From positions 4,844,996-4,908,995 of the forward strand of contig KK106982.1 of assembly GCA_000611775.1 (NCBI GenBank): a stretch of 64,000 nt of DNA, in the 5' to 3' direction. The first letter of the stretch is position 1. Every line of letters begins with the position of its first letter. This document shows positions 55,481-64,000 of this stretch, piece after piece. The position numbers were made by a program, and so were the translations under genes. Under the pieces are notes generated by a model that was given only the letters and a program-made list of their open reading frames with translations, was not told the origin of the DNA and did no database searches. This DNA is from Umbilicaria muhlenbergii (lineage: Eukaryota > Ascomycota > Lecanoromycetes > Umbilicariales > Umbilicariaceae).

Positions 55481-56140
55481 TAAGATTTAAAAAAAGTGCA
55501 TTATTTAAGATGAAAACATGATTATGACTTATAATACATCTTGCAGAAAGATTACTTTTAACTGTTTTTAATAATGTTAATGATTTTAATCTTTTTTGTA
55601 AGAATATTATAAAGAGCTTATCTTTAATTTTTAAAATATTATCATTTCATCATGTTAAAGAAAATACCTTGCAGACTTATCTTATTTATCATGAAGTAAT
55701 AAAAATTCAAGACTCTTTTAAAGTTTAAAAATAAACTCATGAATCTTTTACCTCTGTTGATTTAAAAATATCAATGATCTTAAAAATATCATAATTATGA
55801 CAGAATAATCTGAAAGTTGACTTCATTAATTTTATAATATAATGAAAATCAGATGCAGATGACTTTTTAACAACTTTATAATTAAAAAAAATCATCATAA
55901 AAGACTTTATGAGAAAACTTAAAGATCTTAAAATGAATTACATGATGCAAAGATTACAGATGATAAATTTTAATAAATTAAAAAACTTCATGTATTTAAT
56001 TTTTGAAGCTTATAAGAGCCTCACAGAGGTTTTTTTAAAAACTCAGATGAAAACTTTACCTCTTCATTATAAAAAAATTACTCAATTAACTTGCTGAAAA
56101 GAATAACATCACTTTTAAATTTTATGTATAATTTTTTCAT
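55480..56140 (+). pseudogene. Protease and pre-RT region of chromovirus G
   Basis: Position of the protease. No active-site triplet is readable. Near 55909-56097 an open 62-codon frame (MRKLKDLKMNYMMQRLQMIN) and nearby ITQLTC lie where the pre-RT linker is expected. Function is assigned by order only. Confidence 0.4.
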
Positions 56141-56900
56141 GAAGGAGTTAACTGTACTACAGAAGTATTTAAATATTAATTTTATAAATGAGTTTATTCA
56201 GCTGTCATGATCATTTACAGAAGTATTAGTGCTTTTTATATTTAAAAATGATGAAGGCTTGCAGCTCTGCATGAATTATCAAGAGTTGAATATTATTACT
56301 TAAAAAATCTGATACTTTTTATTATTAATTAACAAGATCATAAATTATATCTGTGATACTTAAATCTTTAGAAAGATTAATGTCAAAAACACTTATTATC
56401 ACATTCACATACATGAGAATAATAAGTGAAAGACAGCATTTTATATCAGATACAAATTGTATGAATATTTAATTATATTTTTTAAACTTATTAATGCTTC
56501 TGTGAGTTTTCAGTTTTATATTCATGAAGTTCTTCATGAACATTTAAACATTTTCATGATTATATTCTTGAATGATATCTTGATTTACTCAACAGAAGAG
56601 AGTCAGCATGAACAGCATATTTAAATTATTTTAAAAACTCTGCTCACAACAAAGTTATTCATAAAGCTTTTTAAATATTTATTTAATGTGAAGTATGTAC
56701 CCTTCTTAAGATATGTTATCACAGATACAGAGGTTGAAATGAAGATGAATTATATATTCATTATTATCAACTGATTAAAGTCAGAAAGTGTACATAAAGT
56801 GTAAATATTTTTAAACTTTATAAATTTTTATTAAAGGTTCATACAGAGCTTTTCATGTATTACTGCATCTCTCATAAAGATCATTAAAGAGTTTAATGTA
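56140..56900 (+). pseudogene. Reverse transcriptase of chromovirus G (degenerate)
   Basis: Blocks KNDEGLQLCMNYQELNIIT, then HIHIHENNK, KTAFYIRYKLYEYLIIFF, ASVSFQFYIHEVLHEHLNIF, MIIFLNDILIYSTEESQHEQ, HI, FIKLFKYLFNVKYVPFLRYV and FLNFINFY, RFIQSFSCI. The catalytic YLDD box is FLND. Trp and Arg codons are replaced by stops. Confidence 0.88.
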
Positions 56901-57420
56901 ACATTAAAAAAAGTTAATTTCATGAAAAGCAAGCTTCCTGTTTTTGAAGATATAAACTGTCTTTAAAATTCTTATGTAAACTTTTATTATCACTTTATTC
57001 CTGCAACATTTCAACATCACATTATTAATACAGCTTAAAATAGATGTTTTTAAGTATATAATTTTAAACATTCTCTCATAAAAGCATTCTGATGAGTGAA
57101 AAGTTATAATTTATTTCTTATGAAAGATGATATCTGTGAAATGAAAGTATAAAACTCATGATGAAGAGCTGCTCATAATAATTAAAAGTTTTCATCATTG
57201 ACAGCATTATTTAAAGGGATTCACTCATTCAGTTAAGATGTTATCAGATTATTTAAGCTTGTGAAGTTTTATAACTACTTATAAGCTTTCATGAAGACAG
57301 GTTTAATAAATATTAACTTTATTAACTTATAATTTTATTATCACTTATTGAAAGAAAAATTTAAATTTTATAAATGACTCTTCATAAAGATCTGATCATC
57401 AACATGAAGTGAAACAAAAG
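56900..57420 (+). pseudogene. RNase H of chromovirus G (degenerate)
   Basis: After the RT thumb the frame gives KTHDEELLIIIKSFHH (HDKELLAI type) and then MLSDYLSL. The first strand with the catalytic Asp is not clearly readable. The identification rests on this helix and on position. Confidence 0.65.
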
Positions 57421-57829
57421 AATTAAACTTATCAGAATCATGCAGAGCTCATCATGCAAATATGATGATCAAGAGATTAATTTTAAGAAGCAATTAAATG
57501 ATGAGCAAAATTACATATGTGAATGTTACAGAATTAGCTGAACACGCTAAACTCAATCAGAAGTTAATGTAGATCACTGAATCTTATCATATTTTTAACA
57601 AAACTGAAAATGCTTTAATATTATAATAAATACTATTTTTGACAGTAATTTTGATTTCAGTTGAGCTTAAAGATGATTTATTAACTTAAAAGATATATCT
57701 TCATGAGGTATTCATTGTAAACATAATAAATATTTGATAATAAAATCAACAGAAACAGGCTTTTAAGGCTGTTTTAAATGAAAAATTTTATAAGAAGATC
57801 AGCATCTCTCTCATTAAAATATTACTTAA

Positions 57830-58900
57830 ATTCTTATAAATTAATCCTCTTATAAAGCATATGTTAAAACAGATCACTGCTTATGAAGTTAATTTAAAAA
57901 TGTTAAGTTCTTATTCATTTTAATCATGAAGAGATAATCTTTTATACTTTAACTTAATGCTTTATATACCTCATACAAAGTTATTATGAATTAAGATTAT
58001 TAAAAAGCATCATGATGAGTCACTTGCAAATTATCTCATGACAGAGAAAATTTTTACTTTATCATATGCAAAATACTACTGATTGAATATGCAGAAGCAA
58101 ATTTAAAAATATTATAATTTTTATCTTATCTGTCAAAGAGCAAGAGTCATTCATGAAAAATAATTTAAATTATTATAATTCATACTTATTCTGAAGAAAT
58201 CTTGAGAGATATTCACTTTAAACTTCATAATTAATCTTTCAGAGAATTATGCTTATGAGGATGTGTATGATGTCATATTAATAATCATGTCTAAATTCTT
58301 AAAAATGACACATTATATTTCAGTCAGAAAGAACTGAGCTGTTGATTAACTTATAAAAACTTTTATTAAAGAGATTGTTAAGCTACATGAAGTCATTTAA
58401 ACTTTAATTTCAGATCATGAATTTGTTTTTATCTCATGACTCTGAGTTAACCTGATGTTCATATTAAAGATTAATTATTAATTGAGCACTGTCTTTCATC
58501 TGTAAATTAATGAGCAGATTAAATAATAAAATAACATGCTGAAATAATACCTGTGAAGTTATATTAATTATCAACAAAACAATTAAGCCTCACTTTTAAT
58601 ATTAATTAAGTTTGTATACAATATGAACTTACACTCTAATATTAAAAAGACATCATTTAAAGTTATTTATAACTTCATATTTAAATCTGATATGCTTATT
58701 ATAAAGGAACTCATAAAGTACTTTGCAGTTAATGAAATTATCATAAAAGCTGAGTGACTCATGAAGCATCTTCATAAGACTTAAGTAAAAGTTTATAAAG
58801 CTCTTATAAAGCTTTAAAAATATTAAGTTAAGTATTACAATTAATCTCATCTTGAGGTGATTTATAAAATCAGACAGTTAATTTAATTAAAGGTCAAGAA
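57830..58900 (+). pseudogene. Integrase of chromovirus G (degenerate)
   Basis: Blocks HHDESLANYLMTEKIF, YAKYYWLNMQKQI, YNFYLICQRARVI (zinc domain with Cys), then VYDVILIIMSKFLKMTHYIS (first Asp lost), TLISDHEFVFIS (second Asp kept), STVFHL, INEQIK and SYINYQQNN. A Trp survives in YYWLNM. It is followed by FKVIYNFIFKSD and the integrase C-terminal region. Confidence 0.82.
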
Positions 58901-58999
58901 TATAACTTTGAAGTGATTTTCATAAAAATTAAATTAAGAATGTTATAAATTCTTTCAGATTATAAAAAAGATTAAGAATATTATTTATTAACTGAAGTT

Positions 59000-59310
59000 A
59001 CTGAAGGAACTTTATATTCATAATGTGTTTTATATTAATCTGCTTCATGATCATAAACTGTGAGCAGGTAAAAATACATTAGAGTTTAAATTATTTCACT
59101 TCATGAAGAATTTAATTGAAAGAGAGTGAAAAGTTGAAGTTATAATTATCTCACAAATTGTGATCAACTCTGAGGATAAACCTGTTTTATAATATCACAT
59201 TATGTGAAAGAAATTCTCAGAGATTACTTAAAAACTTGTGAATAACATTTACAATTTTAAGAAATTAATTAAAAAGTTTCATGAGAACTTTCTTGAGGCT
59301 TCATGAATCA
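59000..59310 (+). pseudogene. Integrase linker and chromodomain of chromovirus G
   Basis: Linker LKELYIHNVFYINLLHDHKL, then, from about 59110, LIERE, stop, KVEVIIISQIVINSEDKPVL, stop, YHIM, stop, KKFSEIT, stop, KLVNNIYNFKKLIKKFHENF. This is a chromodomain with an inserted loop. LQYLVKWKGF and ITWEP are expected, and every Trp is a stop. Tail sequence to 60869 has no recognisable frame. Confidence 0.82.
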
Positions 59311-60869
59311 TAATCAATGCTGATACATGTTTATAAGAGAATTAAACAAAGGATTAAAATCTCTTCTGCTCATTAAAACATTAAGTTATCAAAAAACTGA
59401 AAGTGAAATCACTTTATAAAGTTTAAAGGCTCATGAAGAAATAAATCATGTTAATTTTAACTTATCAAGACTTATTAATCTTTAACATTATAAAGAAATT
59501 TAACTCAGAGTTTAAGTTTTATGAGGAATAAACCTCTGCAGAAGCTGATATTTATCTTTAAAAAAACTTAAACATTTTAATCATCATCAGTTTATCACAG
59601 TGATATTTTTTTTCAGTGAAGCTCATGAGCCTTCACCTTCACAGAGGTGTTCAGTTTAAATAATAATTATAATAAATTTGTGAACTCTGCTCACTCAGTA
59701 ATTTTTTTATTTATATATCTTGCACATCTCCTTGTGACCCTCAGGGTCAGAGTTCAGTGAGAGTAAAAATGAAAATAAAGATGAACTTAATTCTCATGAA
59801 AGAAATAACACAAAGGAGAAAGATGAAGTTAAAAGTAATAAAAATAAAGCTGCAACATGATTAATTAAAAGCTCTTCATGAAAAAGCATCATAAAGTTAT
59901 ACATGAGAAGATACAGGCCTTGTTTATATGTTGATGATACTTCATGCATTTCATAACATGAGGAAAAAGAAAATATTTCTTAAAATAATTAAAATCACAG
60001 CCTGCAGCAGCAGCAACATAAGACTCATAAATTTAAAAAAAAAGTCTTTAATCTTTATAATTATTATCATGAAGATCAATCATGAAGTGTTTTTATGAAA
60101 AATGATCATGAAGAATACTTACAGATCACTTCATGATTTTATTTATAATTAATGAGTTGAATAAGTTATTGTAAAATAATATAATCATGAAGTTAAGTCT
60201 TTCTGTGAAAAGTTATTTCATAAAAAGTATGATTACATGAGGCTCTGTTGACTGCCTGCATGAAGGGAGAAAATAAATAAAAATCACAGATAATTTATTT
60301 AAGAACATTAATAATGTGATTAATGTAAAGCATGATGAACTGTATTATTATTAACAAAAAGCATCATGAAGGTAAGCATTATAAAGTAAGCATCATAAAG
60401 ATAAGCATCATGAGAGTAAATATTATAAAAGTGCATCACAAGAATCATTATCATGAATTTACTTAATAAGAGATGAAAGTGATTAAAGTTATGAAAATTG
60501 CTGACAGTGAAAACTTTAATCTTATGATGTAAACTGAGTCATTTATGATGTTTAACAAAGTGAATCTGAATGACTTCATGAACAGCTGAACAGGCTCATA
60601 AATAAATAATAATCATTATAAACACTGAGTTAATATATAAATTAATCACAATTTTATAAACATCTTGTGAAGGAAGACTCTTTTTCTCATTAAGTTTTAA
60701 TGAACTTCATGACATGATTTTTTTTATGATTTTAATTGTTTTTTTAATTTACAGAATTATTTTTTTTATTATTATTATTAATACATTATAAAGTGCTTCT
60801 CAGTGAAGGCTTACAACTATGAATATTATTATACTCATGAGAGCATGAGCCTTTAAAAAAAAGAAGCAA
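59311..60869 (+). other. 3' region of chromovirus G, no gene seen
   Basis: About 1.5 kb of AT-rich DNA between chromodomain and 3' LTR, unusually long for such an element. Around 60365-60440 there are short direct repeats of the type aagcatYataaagRtaagcat. Ends with a purine run (ttaaaaaaaagaagcaa) that fits a decayed polypurine tract. Confidence 0.5.
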
Positions 60870-61323
60870 TATGAGCATTTAATGTATAAAACTCATCAAG
60901 TGTTAATTCAAAATAGGAAAAATTATACTTAACAATAATATAATCTTGTGAAGATAACTTTTATTAATGAATTAATTTCATGAAAAAGCTCAGTTAATAA
61001 ACATCACTTCTGACACTTCATAAAAGTGATTAAAGAAGTTAATATCATTGATAACATTTCATAAAGATGTGATTCAGTAATGAACATCTTGCAAAAGCAG
61101 TTTTATTAAAATGACTGCTTCATAAAATCTTCCTTAAGCAGGTTAACTTTAAAAGAAATATATTATAAAGTTAAAGTATATTTTATTTTTTTCTTAATAA
61201 TAATTCTCTACTTATTAGTAATATCATATTATTGTGAATCATCAACTATAAGTTTAAGTCATTATTGTCATATAATTTTATAATTTCTTAGTTAAGATAT
61301 TACCTCATAGTAGTATGCTTATA
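60870..61323 (+). repeat. 3' LTR of chromovirus G
   Basis: 454 bp, TATGAGCATTTAATGTATA to GTATGCTTATA, uninterrupted. It serves as the empty-site reference for both insertions in the 5' LTR. Followed by duplication AATAA. Confidence 0.94.
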
Positions 61324-61369
61324 AATAAAGCAGTTAAAAAAAGTTATAAACTTAAAAAATATAATTATT

Positions 61370-61755
61370 AATATAAACTCAAGGTATATTTCTTTATCTT
61401 ATATTAAAAAAGATATTAAAAAAATTGTTAAAGAAGAATAATTAATAAAATGATAAAGAACAAATCAAGATTAATAATATAAAACATATATTACAAGACC
61501 TAATTTAATTATAAAGTCAAAAAAATTATACAAATATAAAAAGTTAACTTTTACAATATTTACATAATTAAAATTAAGATATGACTGTTTTAGATCATAT
61601 TTTTGCAGATTATAAACATATAAAAATAATTAATATTTTCAGTGTAAGGTAAAACAGTCATCAGAGTATATATTAAAAAAATACTTTTTCACTGCTTGTA
61701 AAATTATATAAAACTGAAATATTTTTTATTAATTACTTTAATTAAAGCTTATTGT
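61370..61755 (+). mobile_element. LINE L3 fragment (plus strand)
   Basis: Translates to SLSYIKKDIKKIVKEE, then YITRPNLIIKSKKLYKYKKL, TFTIFT, LKLRYDCFRSYFCRL and YFQCKVKQSSEYILKK. It is the region from after RNase H to the CCHC motif seen in L1 and L2, here in the opposite orientation. Truncated on both sides, with the right edge at the inverted repeat starting 61756. Confidence 0.8.
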
Positions 61756-61982
61756 TGTCAAGGCCATTATATATAATAGTATGATAATATAACAGTATGA
61801 CAGTACAACAGTACATTATTATAACTCATTTATATAATGACTCAGTGAGTAGTGTCTTAATATTAAGTGAAAACTCTTCACAAAGAGATTCAAAAACCTG
61901 CTTTCTTAATAATTAATTTTATCACTGAATAGAAGACATATAATCATTGTATTAACTTATTATAATTATATTACTTATGATA
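61756..61982 (+). repeat. Element H terminal repeat, left (inverted copy)
   Basis: TGTCAAGGCCATTATATATAATAG to ATTACTTATGATA. Reverse complement of the repeats at 63255-63475 and about 63476-63688. Contains runs of acagta/gtacaaca. It could be the left inverted repeat of a DNA element or a solo LTR in opposite orientation. Confidence 0.7.
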
Positions 61983-63150
61983 TTTTGTTCAATACTTATA
62001 TAATGATCTGTTATAGATTAATTTTTTACATACTGATTACTCAGTACCTTCAGGTGAACAGTCACATCAAAAGCACAAAACATGATGACATCAATATTTT
62101 AATCTCATCAAGTCAGTGAAACAGTTAATAATTAAACTGATACAAGCTCTTCAATTAACAGGTTTATATTATTAATTATTAATACTTTTACTTCTGACAT
62201 CATTAATGATGATGATGAACATATCACTGCAGGCAACCTTAACAATATCATTAAAAACCTTAAAGCAGTCACTGCACATAATTAAAAAATCATCAAGCAT
62301 CAGTGATTATAATTATGACATATATGACAAGAAATTGAGTTTAAGAATAATAAAAAAAAGCTTTAAAAGTTTAATCAACATCTGTAAGAAGATTCTTCAA
62401 CTACAATAAATTCAAAAAATGATGCAGGTTCATTACATAAATTATGATATTAAATTATAACAGACATCACATCTTCTTCTTTTTAATATCTTATTAAAAC
62501 ATGAGAGTCTCATCTTTATGTAGAAGACATCAAAGTCATTAAATGAAAACTTTAAAAATACTTAAATGAAATCAATCAGAGTTAAAAGTTGATATCAGAA
62601 TAATTTTTTATTGAATGAGATTTCATCATCTAAGCAGCCTCTCACCTTGAGAAAACAATCATGAGTAATTAATGAAAACAGAAGAAACAGCATGATTATA
62701 TTTAAATTATTTATAACAACTTTTTAAAGGTTTTAGAGAAGAACTTATCCTTTAATGAAAATATAAATGAATGAAATATCATCATTTTCAATGCAGCTGA
62801 ACTTTATAATCATGATATAATCATCTTTTAATATGATAAATTATTAAAACTTTACTGCTTCCTTTTAACTTTATATAAGGAAATTAATGAGATACTCATT
62901 CAAGATTACTGATGATTAAAACTTTCATATTATGTTTTAATTAAAATATGATGTTGAGATCTGATGCAGGTTACAAGATAATTAATGTAAGAAATTTTAA
63001 CACATTTTGATATTATTATTGATCATGAGCCCTTCTGAAGTCACTCAGACACTAAAAAGGATCATCAGAATAAAATTAATAATATAAATAAAAGTATAAC
63101 ATGAATGTCATACTACAACAGAAAAGAATCCCTCACTGAATAATAAATAA
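61983..63150 (+). other. Interior of element H, unrecognised
   Basis: AT-rich DNA between the inverted repeats. The only open frame of note is 62206-62409 (67 codons, Lys/Ser/Leu/Ile-rich, ISDYNYDIYDKKLSLRIIKK). Stretches such as FNAAELYNHDIIIF also look faintly coding, but no transposase, gag or pol motif is recognisable. Probably a decayed accessory or gag-like region. Confidence 0.3.
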
Positions 63151-63260
63151 TTGTAAGAGGCAGGTAGTATGACAGTCATTATAATGATGTTTAAATAAGA
63201 TGTCATTGTAAGAGGCAGGTAATATGACGGTCATCATATAAATGTTGAATGAGATGTCAT
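63151..63260. repeat. 55-bp tandem duplication
   Basis: Two units, 63151-63205 and 63206-63260, of ttgtaagaggcaggtaRtatgac followed by Rgtcat and ending gatgtcat. It lies directly left of the element-H repeat and each unit ends in the TGTCAT that starts that repeat, so it may be a subterminal duplication. Confidence 0.7.
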
Positions 63261-63475
63261 AAGCAAAAGTCATGATAAAGTCAATGCAGTGATTATATAT
63301 CTTCTATTCAGTGACAAAACTGATTACTGAGGAAGTAGGTTTTTAAACCTCCTTATAAAGAGTTTTCACTTGATGTTAAGGCGTTAAGCGCTGAGTTATC
63401 ATATTTAAGTTATAATGATGTACTGTCATACTGTTATACTGTTGTATTATCATACTATGTATGATGGCCCTGACA
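63255..63475 (-). repeat. Element H terminal repeat, right copy 1
   Basis: TGTCATAAGCAAAAGTCATG to ATGGCCCTGACA on the plus strand. It retains an intact ggcgttaagcgctga core, and is the least mutated of the three copies. Confidence 0.75.
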
Positions 63476-63688
63476 GTCATAAGCAATATAATTATGATAA
63501 AGTCAATGCAGTGCTTATACATATTTTATTCAGTGACAAAAAACTGATCATTGAGAAAGCAGGTTTCTGAACCTTCTTATGAAGAGTTTTCACTTAATGT
63601 TAAGATGCTATTCACTGAGTCATTATATAAGTGAGTTATAATGATGTACTGTTGTACTGTTATATTATTATATATGATGACTTTAACA
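63476..63688 (-). repeat. Element H terminal repeat, right copy 2 (tandem)
   Basis: Directly abuts copy 1 (gacaGTCATAAGC), missing one or two terminal bases at the junction, and ends GATGACTTTAACA (GGCCCTGACA decayed by C-to-T and G-to-A). Head-to-tail abutment of two terminal repeats could arise from LTR-LTR circle integration or from internal deletion. Confidence 0.72.
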
Positions 63689-63990
63689 CAGTATTTTTCT
63701 TTCTTATGATGCTGTTTTTGATGTTAATTGACTTTGAATTCTTCATTATAAATATTATCATGATGATCTGATAAGTGATTGATCATGTAAAGTGAATATG
63801 TGAAATCATGTTAAACTCTTGCTGTTTTATTAAAAAGTTATGCACATGCTTTTTACATCTTCAACACTCATTAATCTTGCTGTCATCAGGAGTGTGTTGA
63901 ACCTTATGAATTACACAACATTAAAAAGATGAGGTTAGAGCTTTATTAAATAATAAAAAAAATATGAAACAGCAGATGATTAAATAATAA
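63689..63990. other. AT-rich right edge, nothing recognised
   Basis: About 300 bp to the end of the window. No repeat shared with the rest and no frame of note. Confidence 0.5.
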
Positions 63991-64000
63991 TGAAATTATA

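Larger units (their letters stand above)
51231..61323 (+). mobile_element. Ty3/gypsy chromovirus G, degenerate, with LTR-nested insertions
   Basis: LTRs at 51231-54368 (interrupted) and 60870-61323, and a perfect target duplication AATAA (51226-51230 and 61324-61328). The 5' LTR carries a hAT MITE and a LINE. Without them and their target duplications its three pieces (181, 14 and 259 bp) sum to 454 bp, exactly the 3' LTR length. The plus-strand interior reads gag, RT, RNase H, integrase, chromodomain. It is the most heavily mutated gypsy here, with almost no CpG or TGG. Confidence 0.95.

Noticed and set aside
1-64000. Alternative genetic code (TGA read as Trp), e.g. a mitochondrial sequence
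   Set aside because: TGA does often stand at Trp positions, but TGA also stands for Arg (CGA), TAA and TAG occur too, catalytic Asp is Asn, and related copies show TGG at the same sites. The content is nuclear-type retrotransposons. Mutation explains it better than recoding.
1-64000. CRISPR array, bacterial operon structure, tRNA or rRNA genes
   Set aside because: No regularly spaced identical repeats with unique spacers, no ribosome-binding-site-led genes, no tRNA cloverleaf and no rRNA-like stretch were seen. The repeats are LTRs and inverted termini.

Overview
This window is wall-to-wall decayed transposable elements. It reads as a repeat-rich, AT-rich heterochromatic block of a filamentous fungus, most likely an ascomycete (Pezizomycotina). 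The evidence is the content: Ty3/gypsy chromoviruses with a C-terminal chromodomain, a LINE that reads like the fungal Tad1 clade (CCHC ORF1, endonuclease, RT, RNase H, C-terminal CCHC), and small hAT-like elements. All are riddled with C-to-T and G-to-A changes, as left by an RIP- or methylation-type genome defence. I found no intact host gene, tRNA, rRNA or CRISPR. The species cannot be named from this sequence.

Layout. (1) 1-3266, 12242-13268 and about 26689-27780 are old AT-rich background with no convincing gene. (2) 3272-12236 is gypsy element F (+ strand, 181-bp LTRs, target duplication TTTGT), with a 976-bp terminal-inverted-repeat element (family B, 8179-9154) inside its pol. (3) 13274-26683 is chromovirus E (+, about 227-bp LTRs, target duplication TACTT). 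Its RT is split by a second chromovirus, A (16604-23504, - strand, 259-bp LTRs), and its integrase region by a 663-bp hAT-like MITE (25227-25889, target duplication AGCACAAC). (4) 28033 to about 50217 appears to be one LINE on the - strand whose middle was invaded by a family-B foldback element. That element was invaded by chromovirus C (31284-45569, +, 406-bp LTRs, ATATG). C's RT was split by chromovirus D (34291-42068, -, 228-bp LTRs, CTGCT), and D holds another family-B element (35136-36083). A second foldback copy and an altered hAT MITE follow (46324-48322). (5) 51231-61323 is chromovirus G (+, 454-bp LTRs, AATAA). Its 5' LTR carries a hAT MITE (8-bp duplication ATTATTGA) and a 5'-truncated LINE (14-bp duplication). 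(6) 61370-63688 holds a LINE scrap and an unclassified element with about 220-bp inverted and tandem repeats.

Open reading frames are only short islands between stops. In frames that can be aligned by eye to gypsy and LINE proteins, the stops sit where Trp (TGG), Arg (CGA) or Gln codons are expected, and catalytic Asp is often Asn. Copy-to-copy comparison shows changes mainly at CpG and at CpC (TGG to TGA), whereas CpA stays common. This differs from the classical Neurospora CpA-to-TpA pattern.

The most unusual item is in chromovirus family A/D. Between pol and the 3' LTR, both copies keep a plus-strand (antisense) TATAAATA box, an ATG exactly 89 bp downstream, a GTATGT donor-like site and an acidic C-terminal reading frame. 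This may be an extra antisense gene carried by the retrotransposon. The window is best read as a record of insertion order: family B jumped both before C arrived and after D arrived.
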